Positions 43,368-52,199 of a stretch of DNA of 64,000 bases are shown here, piece after piece (position 1 is the stretch's first letter; the number at the start of each line of letters is the position of its first letter). Source of the DNA: Motiliproteus sp048265065 (GTDB lineage: Bacteria; Pseudomonadota; Gammaproteobacteria; Pseudomonadales; Balneatricaceae); the NCBI GenBank assembly GCA_048265065.1, contig JBLXCH010000005.1, forward strand, positions 13,338-77,337, read 5' to 3'. A program made the position numbers and the translations under genes. Below the pieces are notes generated by a model, which made no database searches, was not told the DNA's origin, and worked only from the letters and a program-made list of their open reading frames with translations.

Positions 43368-44819
43368 CTACACCTCCCCTTCTAAAGGCTGCGCGGTCAT
43401 CAATACGTGGTTGTCTTCGATAATTTTTTCATTAAACCAAGCCAGTTTCTTATGCAGTTCAACAACCTCACCCACAATCGTTAATGTCGGCGGTTGAAGT
43501 TGTGCTTTTTCTTGCAACTCCGCAATAGTAGCTAATGTACCGACCAGCACTTTTTGCTCAGGGGTAGAGCCCTTTTGCACTAGTGCAACGGGCGTAGAAG
43601 CAGGCTTACCGTGAGCAACAAGGTTTTTACAAATATGCGCTAAGCGGTGCAAACCCATATAAAAAACAATCGTTTGATTGGGATGGACAAGCTCGTCCCA
43701 CTTCAAATCCGATGTACGATTTTTGAGTTGTCCGGTAACGAATTTAACCGATTGCGCATAGTCACGATGAGTTAATGGAATACCCGCATAACTTGCACAG
43801 GCTGCTGCCGCAGTGATGCCAGGAACGACCTGGAAAGGCACATTTTGCTCGACTAACGTCTCCAGCTCTTCCCCGCCACGACCAAAGATAAACGGATCAC
43901 CGCCCTTCAGACGCAGCACTCGTTTACCTTCTTTTGCTAGTTTGGCCAGCAACAGGTTCAAATCTTCTTGCGGTACAGCGTGGTTCGAGCGCTCTTTACC
44001 AACATACATTCGATCAGCATCGCGGCGGCACAAGTCGACAATTTTAGGTGACACTAATCGGTCATACAGGACCACATCAGCCTGCTGCATTAAACGTAAC
44101 GCCTTAAAAGTGAGCAATTCTGGATCGCCAGGACCAGCCCCCACCAAGTACACTTCACCACCTGCTGTAGCACTGTCGTAAGCCCCTTCATCAGTACCGA
44201 GAAGCTGTTCCATTAATTGCTCAGCTTGTTGGGTCTGCCCCGCAATCACTTTATCCGCCACAGGGCCTTGGAATAAACGTTCCCAGAAAATACGGCGATC
44301 TCGAATATTGTCGAAACGCTCTCGAACCTGTTGACGAAAGCGTGCAGCTAGATCGCCCAAAGCACCGTAATACGAAGGAATCATAGTCTCTAGCTTTGCG
44401 CGGAGTAAACGAGTCAGTACAGGAGCGTTACCCCCGCTGGACACGGCAATCATAATAGGTGAGCGATCAACAATCGCCGGGAACACAAAAGAACAAAGAC
44501 TCGGGCTATCAACCACATTAATTGGTAATTTTCTGGCTATTGCATCAGCATGCACCTGACGATTTAACGCATCATTTTCTGTTGCTGCGATAACGAGCGT
44601 TTTATCCTCAAGTAGCGCTTCTTCATAACTGCCATTGATTATTTGCCCCTGCTGGTTGTTGATTAAGACTTGCAAGTCACTATCAACCTCCGTCGCTACC
44701 ACTGTAATGATGGCCCCTGCACGATCCAATAGCAGTGCTTTACGAAGTGCAATTTCATCACCTCCGACCAGCAGACAGGGTTGGTTTTTAAGGTCAAAAA
44801 AAAGCGGTAAATAATCCAC
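43368..44819 (-). CDS. cysG: Siroheme synthase CysG
   Basis: A trifunctional enzyme that makes siroheme, the cofactor of CysI: uroporphyrinogen III methylation, precorrin-2 dehydrogenation and iron insertion. The 483-residue protein has the N-terminal dehydrogenase/ferrochelatase part (MDYLPLFFDLKNQPCLLVGG, SSGGNAPVLTRLLRAKLE) and the C-terminal SUMT part (VYLVGAGPGDPELLTFKALR, RLKGGDPFIFGRGGEE, VVPGITAAAACASYAGIPLTHRD). In the nucleotide-binding loop, VGGDEIALRK has Asp where relatives have Gly (VGGGEVALRK). It is followed by the DUF934-cysI genes on the same strand. Confidence 0.94.
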   Translation of the reverse strand: MDYLPLFFDLKNQPCLLVGGDEIALRKALLLDRAGAIITVVATEVDSDLQVLINNQQGQIINGSYEEALLEDKTLVIAATENDALNRQVHADAIARKLPINVVDSPSLCSFVFPAIVDRSPIMIAVSSGGNAPVLTRLLRAKLETMIPSYYGALGDLAARFRQQVRERFDNIRDRRIFWERLFQGPVADKVIAGQTQQAEQLMEQLLGTDEGAYDSATAGGEVYLVGAGPGDPELLTFKALRLMQQADVVLYDRLVSPKIVDLCRRDADRMYVGKERSNHAVPQEDLNLLLAKLAKEGKRVLRLKGGDPFIFGRGGEELETLVEQNVPFQVVPGITAAAACASYAGIPLTHRDYAQSVKFVTGQLKNRTSDLKWDELVHPNQTIVFYMGLHRLAHICKNLVAHGKPASTPVALVQKGSTPEQKVLVGTLATIAELQEKAQLQPPTLTIVGEVVELHKKLAWFNEKIIEDNHVLMTAQPLEGEV

Positions 44820-44916
44820 AGGCGTTTCTCTATAAAAAACAAAGGCCGAAACATATTACATGATTCAGCCTTAGGAATAGCAGTGCTTAATGACTAGATA
44901 ATATCAATGGTAAAGC

Positions 44917-45417
44917 TTACTGACGATAAATCGGTCGAGGGTCATCTGCCGAACCCTGCAAGCAGACATTAATTTCAGTAAATGCGCTAAAGATAGCATC
45001 ATCAAAACGGTCATCTGCGATGGCGTACGTATCAAATCCACAACGCTTCATGTAACGCAACCGGTCCCAGGTCACGTCACCCACAGCACGGATCTCGCCT
45101 TTAAACCCATCACGACGTAGCATTCTTGCCTGACTGAAACCACGGCCATCGGCAAAGCTAGGAAAGTCGATGGCAACTAGTTTAAAGTGAGAAAGCTCTT
45201 CGCTAAACACATCCCAGTCAGTAGCTCCATCAATCACCACGGCAACATCCGCCGCACGGGTGATCAATTCAGATTTATTATCAAGCCACAAAGCCCATTC
45301 AACAAGAAGAGGCTGCTCGGACGCGATTGCGGTTTCTAATTGCTCTACAGCGTTTTCACCACGGATCAGCAACCAAGGGTCATTGCTGACAACTTGATTC
45401 GCATTAATTAGCGGCAT
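44917..45417 (-). CDS. DUF934 family protein, sulfite reductase-associated
   Basis: A 166-residue protein from ATG at 45417 (MPLINANQVVSNDPWLLI). It has the DUF934 segments IDFPSFADGRGFSQARMLRRDGFKGEIRAVGDV (seen as FPSFADGRGFSQARMLR and GEIRAVGDV) and FDTYAIADDRFDDAI. The family sits with NirB/CysI-like reductases in many proteobacteria; its role is not established. It overlaps the cysI 3' end by 14 bases, so the two are coupled. Earlier in-frame starts (45465) are less likely. Confidence 0.85.
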   Translation of the reverse strand: MPLINANQVVSNDPWLLIRGENAVEQLETAIASEQPLLVEWALWLDNKSELITRAADVAVVIDGATDWDVFSEELSHFKLVAIDFPSFADGRGFSQARMLRRDGFKGEIRAVGDVTWDRLRYMKRCGFDTYAIADDRFDDAIFSAFTEINVCLQGSADDPRPIYRQ

Positions 45418-47059
45418 AAACACGCTCCTTAAAAGGTTGGTTACCAATACGACGCACCGTATCAATAAATGATTCTTCCGCCGTACGGTTTTCTACGTAA
45501 ACATTAATAATTGTTTCCAAGGCAGTGGTGACCTGCTCTTTAGGTAAGGCTTTACCAATAATTTTACCTAAGGACGCATCTTCTGCCGCAGATCCACCTA
45601 GCATGATCTGATAGTAAGACTCGCCTTTGCGGTCTACACCCAAGATACCAATATTACCGACATGGTGGTGAGCACAGGCATTAATGCAGCCGGACATTTT
45701 TAGCTTCATTTCACCCAAGTCATACAGATAATCAAGATCGGTAAACTTCTCTTGTACCTGTCCTGCTAAACCAATGGTTTCGGCATTCGCCAGTGAGCAA
45801 AAATCTAACCCTGGGCAGCAAATCATATCATTGATGGTACCGACTACAGGTCGCGCTAAGCCCATATCATCAAGCTTTTGCCAAAGTTCAAATAGATCCA
45901 TTTGACGCACATACGGTAGTACTAAGTTTTGTTCATGTGTGCTGCGTAACTCAGAGAAACTGTATTGATCCGCCAAATCCGCAATGTTATCCATCTGCAC
46001 ATCAGAGACATCCCCCGGAGCAATCAAGTACGCTTTAAGGGCAACGGTTACGGCTTGGTAACCAGCAACTTTGTGTTCAAAAGTGTTGCGCTTAACCCAG
46101 GTCGCAAACTCAGCATTTTCAGCCAGCTTGGCTAAGAAATCGGGATGGTCACCCTCAAACGTTTCATAGTCTGGTGGCAAGAAATAACCTTTCACTCGAT
46201 TGATTTCTTCTTCAGTCAAGGTCAGTTCAGAGCCTTGAAGCTCAGCAAACTCGGCTTCAACTTTCTCTTTAAACTTCTCGATACCCATCGCATCAACGAG
46301 AATTTTAATCCGTGCCTTATACTTGTTGTCGCGACGACCGTATAAGTTGTAAACACGTAAGATCGCTTCAAGATAAGCCAACAAGTCTTCTTTATTAACC
46401 CATTCACGAATCTGTTTACCAATAAACGGTGTACGACCTAAGCCCCCGCCGACAAGCACTTCAAAGCCTGTTTCACTTTGCTCGTTTTTAATCACATGTA
46501 CACCGATATCATGCACCTGTGTTGCCGCCCGATCTTGCTCGCAAGCGCTCACAGCAATTTTAAATTTGCGGGGTAAGTAAGCAAATTCAGGATGCAGTGA
46601 CGCCCACTGGCGGATAATTTCACTCCAGGGACGAGGATCTTCAACTTCACTAGCTGCCACACCCGCAAAGTGATCCGAAGAAACACTACGGATACAACTA
46701 CCACTGGTTTGGATAGCACTCATCTGCACAGTCGCTAACTCAGCGAGAATATCAGGCACTTGCTCAAGCGGAGGCCAATTAAATTGGATATTCTGGCGCG
46801 TTGTGAAATGCGCGTAGTTCTTATCGTATTTGCGCGAGATATCCGCTAACTTACGAAGCTGGGTCGATGATAACTGCCCATAGTGAATCGCCACACGCAA
46901 CATCGGCGCATGGCGCTGGATATAAAGACCGTTTTGCAGACGCAAAATACGGAATTCATCTTCTGGGATTTCCCCAGCAAGATAACGACGCGTTTGATCA
47001 CGGTACTGTTCAGCCCGTTGCTCAATCAGCTGTTGCTCTTGGTCGCTAAACTGATACAT
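45404..47059 (-). CDS. cysI: Sulfite reductase hemoprotein subunit (NirB/SirA-type) CysI
   Basis: It reduces sulfite to sulfide with six electrons through siroheme and a [4Fe-4S] cluster. The 551-residue protein has the ferredoxin-like repeats (NAHFTTRQNIQFNW region, QTSGSCIRSVSSDHFAGVAA) and the cluster cysteines CCPGLDFCSLANAETI and MKLKMSGCINACAHHHVGNIGILG. It resembles the haemoprotein family of Pseudomonas and Marinobacter rather than the E. coli CysI. The electron-donating partner is not next to it. Confidence 0.92.
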   Translation of the reverse strand: MYQFSDQEQQLIEQRAEQYRDQTRRYLAGEIPEDEFRILRLQNGLYIQRHAPMLRVAIHYGQLSSTQLRKLADISRKYDKNYAHFTTRQNIQFNWPPLEQVPDILAELATVQMSAIQTSGSCIRSVSSDHFAGVAASEVEDPRPWSEIIRQWASLHPEFAYLPRKFKIAVSACEQDRAATQVHDIGVHVIKNEQSETGFEVLVGGGLGRTPFIGKQIREWVNKEDLLAYLEAILRVYNLYGRRDNKYKARIKILVDAMGIEKFKEKVEAEFAELQGSELTLTEEEINRVKGYFLPPDYETFEGDHPDFLAKLAENAEFATWVKRNTFEHKVAGYQAVTVALKAYLIAPGDVSDVQMDNIADLADQYSFSELRSTHEQNLVLPYVRQMDLFELWQKLDDMGLARPVVGTINDMICCPGLDFCSLANAETIGLAGQVQEKFTDLDYLYDLGEMKLKMSGCINACAHHHVGNIGILGVDRKGESYYQIMLGGSAAEDASLGKIIGKALPKEQVTTALETIINVYVENRTAEESFIDTVRRIGNQPFKERVYAAN

Positions 47060-47148
47060 GTTTCCTACCTTCTATTTAATACTTCCGCCAAGTCTTTGCT
47101 TGATCAGATGAGCAGTAAGCCCTTATTTATAGCTCACTACGAAAATTG

Positions 47149-47934
47149 TTAACCGGTGATCACAAACTTAACGCCAATACCGAAAAGTAATACACCAATA
47201 ATTGGCTGTACGATACGAGGAGATATACGAGTACCTAAATGGCTACCGAAATAAACACCGGGTAAAGATCCTACTAACAAATACAACAGCAGAGTGGTAT
47301 CCAAATTACCCAACTGCCAGTGACCGATACCGGCCACGCTGGTTAATACCACCGCATGGACAAGATCCGTTGCCACTATCATAGGCATCGTCATGTGGGG
47401 AAAGAGTATTATAAGCATTGCAGTGCCCAAGGCTCCAGCCCCAACCGATGAAAGCGTCACTAATCCACCAAGAACCACACCGGCTATCGAAGTAATTAGC
47501 ATACGATGCTTTCGCACGGCAGTTTTAATGCCTCGATCTGGCGCATCAAGAACGGCTTCTCTGATTCGAGAACGAAAGAATACCGCAATGGAGGTGAGCA
47601 CTAGACTAATGCCTAATGTCATATTAATCACTGACTCAATTTGATCAACAACATCGATATGGTTCAATACCCATAATGTCATTAATGCACCAGGCACACT
47701 ACCTAAAAGAAGTGCTACTACGACCGGCCAGTTCACTAATTTTTTACGCGCGTACGGCCACACGCCGCCCGCTTTGGTAATAGCGGCGTACATAAGATCA
47801 GTACTGACAGCAACAACAGGACTAATACCAAAGCCGAGTATTAGAATCGGTGTCATAAGCGCCCCACCACCAATACCTGTTAAGCCAACAATAAAACCGA
47901 CCACTAAGCCTGCGAAACTGTAGGCCAGATCCAT
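47149..47934 (-). CDS. TSUP/TauE-SafE family sulfite or organosulfonate exporter
   Basis: A 261-residue membrane protein with about eight helices. Family features are two repeats, GFIVGLTGIGGGALMTPILILGFG near the N-terminus and GVVLGGLVTLSSVGAGALGTAML in the middle. It lies between cysI and cysD, and members of this family in such places may export sulfite or help sulfur uptake. Substrate is inferred from context only. It is 89 bases upstream of cysI on the same strand. Confidence 0.83.
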   Translation of the reverse strand: MDLAYSFAGLVVGFIVGLTGIGGGALMTPILILGFGISPVVAVSTDLMYAAITKAGGVWPYARKKLVNWPVVVALLLGSVPGALMTLWVLNHIDVVDQIESVINMTLGISLVLTSIAVFFRSRIREAVLDAPDRGIKTAVRKHRMLITSIAGVVLGGLVTLSSVGAGALGTAMLIILFPHMTMPMIVATDLVHAVVLTSVAGIGHWQLGNLDTTLLLYLLVGSLPGVYFGSHLGTRISPRIVQPIIGVLLFGIGVKFVITG

Positions 47935-48193
47935 GAATTCCTCGGTGATTACTGCAGAATAGAGCGCTATAATATAGGCCGAACTTTATACCCCTAAAGA
48001 ATAATTAGAAATGGATTTATAACATTTAGATATATACGATCATAACCTTTTGTTTTTCATATAAATTCTAAAATGGAATAAAAAAATTACAATTTATTCT
48101 TTTTTATTTTAATGGATAGCCATTAGTATTCGCTCTCCTGACGAGATTCACTTAATTGGCAATAGCCAGAATGACAAGCACGGTAAGCAATCC

Positions 48194-49132
48194 ATGTCCG
48201 AGCAAAAAAAACCGGAACTAACACTTTCAGAACAAAAGCTAACTCACTTAAAACAGTTAGAAGCTGAAAGCATTCATATCATTCGCGAAGTAGCAGCGGA
48301 ATTTGAGCGCCCTGTTATGCTCTACTCCGTGGGTAAGGATTCAGCAGTAATGCTGCACCTCACACGAAAAGCGTTTTACCCTGGTAAGCCGCCATTCCCT
48401 TTGATGCATGTAGACACTACGTGGAAGTTCCGCGAAATGATTGAATTTCGTGACAAGATGGCCGACGAAATCGGGATGGAATTGATTGTTCACACCAACC
48501 AAGAAGGTGTAGCCATGGGCGTAGGCCCCTTCACCCATGGTAGTGCCAAGCATACCGACATCATGAAAACAGTCGCTTTAAAGCAGGCACTCGATAAATA
48601 TGAGTTTGATGCCGCTTTTGGTGGTGCACGCCGTGATGAAGAAAAATCTCGTGCCAAAGAACGTGTTTTTTCGTTCCGTGACGAAAACCATCGCTGGGAC
48701 CCAAAGAACCAACGCCCTGAGCTATGGAATCTTTACAACGCAAAAGTCGACAAAGGTGAAAGCATTCGCGTCTTCCCTCTTTCTAACTGGACGGAGCTCG
48801 ACATCTGGCAGTACATCCACTTAGAAAGCATTCCTATCGTACCTCTTTACTTAGCAAAAGAGCGTCCGGTGGTAGAACGTGATGGCATGCTAATTATGGT
48901 TGATGATGATCGTATGCCCATGGAACCCGGCGAGAAGCCAATGATGAAAAATGTCCGTTTCAGAACATTAGGCTGTTACCCGCTAACAGGTGCCGTTGAG
49001 TCTGAAGCAGAAACGTTGCCAGAAATCATCCAAGAAATGCTCTTAACCACAACATCCGAACGTCAAGGTCGCGCTATCGATAAAGACCAATCGGGTTCTA
49101 TGGAAAAGAAAAAGAGAGAAGGTTACTTCTAG
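48194..49132 (+). CDS. cysD: Sulfate adenylyltransferase subunit 2 CysD
   Basis: CysD makes adenylyl sulfate (APS) with the GTPase CysN. The 312-residue protein has the PP-loop MLYSVGKDSAVMLHL (about 45), HVDTTWKFREMIEFRD, FGGARRDEEKSRAKERVFSFR and RTLGCYPLTGAVES, ending in RQGRAIDKDQSGSMEKKKREGYF. It is followed by cysN after 83 bases. The upstream spacer (47935-48193) is very AT-rich, as is usual for CysB-controlled promoters, but I cannot point to a definite site. Confidence 0.96.
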   Translation: MSEQKKPELTLSEQKLTHLKQLEAESIHIIREVAAEFERPVMLYSVGKDSAVMLHLTRKAFYPGKPPFPLMHVDTTWKFREMIEFRDKMADEIGMELIVHTNQEGVAMGVGPFTHGSAKHTDIMKTVALKQALDKYEFDAAFGGARRDEEKSRAKERVFSFRDENHRWDPKNQRPELWNLYNAKVDKGESIRVFPLSNWTELDIWQYIHLESIPIVPLYLAKERPVVERDGMLIMVDDDRMPMEPGEKPMMKNVRFRTLGCYPLTGAVESEAETLPEIIQEMLLTTTSERQGRAIDKDQSGSMEKKKREGYF

Positions 49133-49215
49133 GTCGATTTATAGAGCCCAGCTCTATCAGACAAGAACGACCTACGCCTTAGAAACAAACAGAATTAATT
49201 GCGAGTTGAACGACT

Positions 49216-50871
49216 ATGAGTCATCAATCCGACCTTATCAGTACAGACATTAATGCTTACCTTGCTCAGCACGAACGCAAGGAATTACTGCGTCTATTAA
49301 CCTGCGGTAATGTTGACGACGGCAAGAGCACGCTGATTGGCCGTCTACTTCATGATTCCAAAATGATCTATGAAGACCAACTAGAAGCGATCAAATCAGA
49401 CAGTGTAAAGTCCGGCACCACCGGTGGTGAAGTTGACCTTGCTTTATTAGTTGACGGTTTACAGGCAGAACGTGAGCAAGGCATCACCATCGATGTCGCT
49501 TACCGTTATTTCTCAACCGCCAAACGGAAGTTCATTATTGCTGACACCCCAGGGCATGAGCAGTACACACGTAACATGGCAACCGGCGCATCAACCTGTG
49601 ATCTAGCTGTCATCCTGATTGACGCGCGTCATGGTGTACAAAAACAAACTAAACGCCATAGCTTTATTACTTCTCTATTGGGTATTAAGCACACGATTAT
49701 TGCCGTCAACAAAATGGACTTAATGGATTTCAGCGAAGATACCTTCAATGAAATCAAACGTGATTTCGAAGAATTTGCGACTCAGCTTGAGCTTAATGAT
49801 GTGCACTTTGTGCCATTGTCAGCCCTTAACGGTGACAATGTGGTTAACAAGAGCGAGAACATGCCGTGGTACAGCGGCGAGCCGCTCATGAGCATCCTTG
49901 AGCACGTTGAGATTGCTGCTGACAAAAACATGAAAGACTTACGCTTTCCTGTTCAGTACGTTAACCGCCCTAACCTCAACTTCCGTGGTTACTGCGGCAC
50001 GTTAGCCTCGGGTATCGTGCACCCTGGCGACGAAATTACGGTGTTGCCATCAGGTAAACAGAGCAAAGTTAAGTCCATCGTTACTTTTGACGGTGACCTA
50101 GAATACGCTTTCGCACCGATGTCAGTGACCTTAACATTAGAAGATGAGATCGATGTTAGTCGCGGCGACATGATCGTTCACTCCAGCGCGGTTCCAGCAG
50201 TTATCAACCGCTTTGATGCTCACCTAGTATGGATGAACGAAGAAACCATGTTACCGGGCAAAGAGTATCTGGTTAAAATTGGTACGACTACGGTCAGTGG
50301 TCGTATCTCCACATTACGTCACAAGATTGACGTCAACACGATGGAGCAAACGCCAAGTAACTCATTGAATCTAAATGAAATCGCTTTATGCGATATCAAC
50401 TTGGACCGCCCTGTTGTTGCCGATGATTACAATTCACACCATGGCACCGGCAGCTTTATCGTTATTGATCGCTTAACAAACCTAACTGTTGCTGCGGGTA
50501 TGATCGCCGCAGGATCAGCATTTGAAGTCGACGAAGTTGCCTTAAGCGACGTCTCACAGGTATCCGCCAATGATCGTGCGTTACGCCTTGGTCAAAAAGC
50601 GGCTGCATTGTATATCGTCGATGCTTCAGCCGAGAATCGTAATGCTGTGGCCTATGCCCTTGAGAAGCAACTGTTCAATCAAGGTCGTGCTGTTACTGTT
50701 GTTGCCGACGGACAAACCGACGCAATTAAGGCATTGGTGGATGCTGGGTTTATTGTGCTTTGTCCTGTCGCTGATGCGGGGAACCAAACACTCGCTATCG
50801 CAGTCAATGAGAACCCGATTGACACATTGCCGCAAGCGGTGAAATTACTGCGTGGCGAAGGCATTATCTAG
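49216..50871 (+). CDS. cysN: Sulfate adenylyltransferase subunit 1 CysN with degenerate APS-kinase remnant
   Basis: The GTPase subunit that drives APS formation. Residues 1-450 are a normal CysN: GNVDDGKSTLIGRLLHDSK, DTPGHEQYTRNMATGAS and VNKMDL. Residues about 452-551 (DNA 50569-50868) resemble the start of APS kinase (CysC), as in CysNC fusions. LGQKAAALYIVDASAENRN stands where CysC has GQKPAVLWFTGLSGAGKST, and ALEKQLFNQGRAVTVV follows. The P-loop Gly, Lys and Ser/Thr are gone and the domain ends after about 100 residues. It therefore should not phosphorylate APS. It is longer than plain CysN (about 475) and shorter than CysNC (about 630). Confidence 0.93.
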   Translation: MSHQSDLISTDINAYLAQHERKELLRLLTCGNVDDGKSTLIGRLLHDSKMIYEDQLEAIKSDSVKSGTTGGEVDLALLVDGLQAEREQGITIDVAYRYFSTAKRKFIIADTPGHEQYTRNMATGASTCDLAVILIDARHGVQKQTKRHSFITSLLGIKHTIIAVNKMDLMDFSEDTFNEIKRDFEEFATQLELNDVHFVPLSALNGDNVVNKSENMPWYSGEPLMSILEHVEIAADKNMKDLRFPVQYVNRPNLNFRGYCGTLASGIVHPGDEITVLPSGKQSKVKSIVTFDGDLEYAFAPMSVTLTLEDEIDVSRGDMIVHSSAVPAVINRFDAHLVWMNEETMLPGKEYLVKIGTTTVSGRISTLRHKIDVNTMEQTPSNSLNLNEIALCDINLDRPVVADDYNSHHGTGSFIVIDRLTNLTVAAGMIAAGSAFEVDEVALSDVSQVSANDRALRLGQKAAALYIVDASAENRNAVAYALEKQLFNQGRAVTVVADGQTDAIKALVDAGFIVLCPVADAGNQTLAIAVNENPIDTLPQAVKLLRGEGII

Positions 50872-51011
50872 GTTTTTACCTAGAACGGCTCCCTAATCCG
50901 CAGAAGGCTTTGTCAAAAGGTTTTATACTGTGGGTTAGGGTGAGGTAATACACACTACTGTCATCAAACGATTAGTTTTACTGATTATGCAAGAGGTAAG
51001 CGAACAGCCTA

Positions 51012-51593
51012 ATGGTTGATTATCTGCTGATTTTAGTCAGCACCGTACTGGTCAATAATTTCGTATTAGTACAGTTTTTAGGACTATGCCCATTCATGGG
51101 AGTGTCTAACAAGCTGGAAACTGCTATGGGCATGTCATTAGCGACCACATTCGTGCTGACACTGTCTTCGGTATGTAGCTACCTTGTTTACCAATACCTA
51201 TTATTGCCGTTAGATATTGCTTATTTGCAAACGATTAGTTTTATCCTCGTTATTGCTGTAGTCGTCCAGTTTACGGAAATGGTTGTACGTAAGACGTCGC
51301 CGCTGCTGTACCGTGTGCTGGGTATTTTCCTACCATTGATCACGACCAACTGCGCGGTATTAGGTGTCGCCTTACTTAACATCAAAAAGCAAAACGGCTT
51401 TATGGAGTCCATATTTTACGGCTTCGGCGCTGCGGTGGGCTTTTCTCTTGCGCTTATTCTTTTTTCTGCAATGCGTGAACGTATTGCTGTTGCTGATGTA
51501 CCTGCGCCCTTTAAAGGCAGTGCAATTGGCATGATAACCGCTGGCCTTATGTCACTGGCTTTCCTAGGCTTCACCGGCCTAGTGCAGTTTTAA
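51012..51593 (+). CDS. rnfA: Rnf complex subunit RnfA
   Basis: First gene of the Rnf electron-transport complex, which couples ferredoxin and NAD+ reactions to an ion gradient. The 193-residue protein has six membrane helices with ILVSTVLVNNFVLVQFLGLCPFMGVS and FLPLITTNCAVLGVALLN, both carrying the cysteines that hold a shared membrane iron-sulfur site with RnfE. A 139-base spacer separates it from cysN; rnfB follows 9 bases after the stop. Confidence 0.95.
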   Translation: MVDYLLILVSTVLVNNFVLVQFLGLCPFMGVSNKLETAMGMSLATTFVLTLSSVCSYLVYQYLLLPLDIAYLQTISFILVIAVVVQFTEMVVRKTSPLLYRVLGIFLPLITTNCAVLGVALLNIKKQNGFMESIFYGFGAAVGFSLALILFSAMRERIAVADVPAPFKGSAIGMITAGLMSLAFLGFTGLVQF

Positions 51594-51602
51594 AGGTTTC
51601 CG

Positions 51603-52199
51603 ATGAGCACCGTTGTTGTCGCCATTATCGTCTTATGCGTTCTCGCCCTTATCTTTGGTGCGCTCTTGGGGTACGCCTCGATTCGCTTCAAAGTGGAAGG
51701 CAACCCTATTGTCGATCAAATTGATTCTTTGCTACCGCAAACTCAGTGTGGCCAGTGTGGACACCCAGGTTGCCGACCCTATGCCGAAGGTATCGCTAAC
51801 GGCGAGGACATCAACAAGTGCCCTCCCGGTGGCGAAGCAACCATTCAGGCATTAGCAGACTTACTCGATGTAGAGCCATTACCGTTGGACGCTGAACATG
51901 GTCAAGAGCAAGTCAAATCTGTCGCTTACATCCGTGAAGATGAATGTATTGGCTGTACCAAATGTATTCAGGCATGCCCTGTCGACGCCATTCTAGGTGC
52001 AGCAAAACAAATGCACACTGTAATCACTTCAGAATGTACAGGTTGCGATCTTTGTGTCGAACCTTGCCCTGTTGACTGTATTGATATGATTCCAATTGAA
52101 ACAACGCTAGGTGATTGGAGCTGGCCTCAACCACCGGCGGCTGAACAGCTGATTGTGACTGACAAGGGTCGTGGTATCGCTGCTGAGGTGAGCCACTAA
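51603..52199 (+). CDS. rnfB: Rnf complex subunit RnfB
   Basis: An iron-sulfur subunit with an N-terminal membrane helix (VVVAIIVLCVLALIFGALLGYAS). The 198-residue protein has an N-terminal cluster motif (QCGQCGHPGCRPYAEGIA...NKCPPGG) and two ferredoxin motifs, CIGCTKCIQACP and CTGCDLCVEPCP. It passes electrons within the complex. Its stop overlaps the rnfC start by one base. Confidence 0.96.
   Translation: MSTVVVAIIVLCVLALIFGALLGYASIRFKVEGNPIVDQIDSLLPQTQCGQCGHPGCRPYAEGIANGEDINKCPPGGEATIQALADLLDVEPLPLDAEHGQEQVKSVAYIREDECIGCTKCIQACPVDAILGAAKQMHTVITSECTGCDLCVEPCPVDCIDMIPIETTLGDWSWPQPPAAEQLIVTDKGRGIAAEVSH

Noticed and set aside
48000..48150. A CysB binding site before cysD
   Set aside because: The region is AT-rich as expected, but I could not define a specific site.
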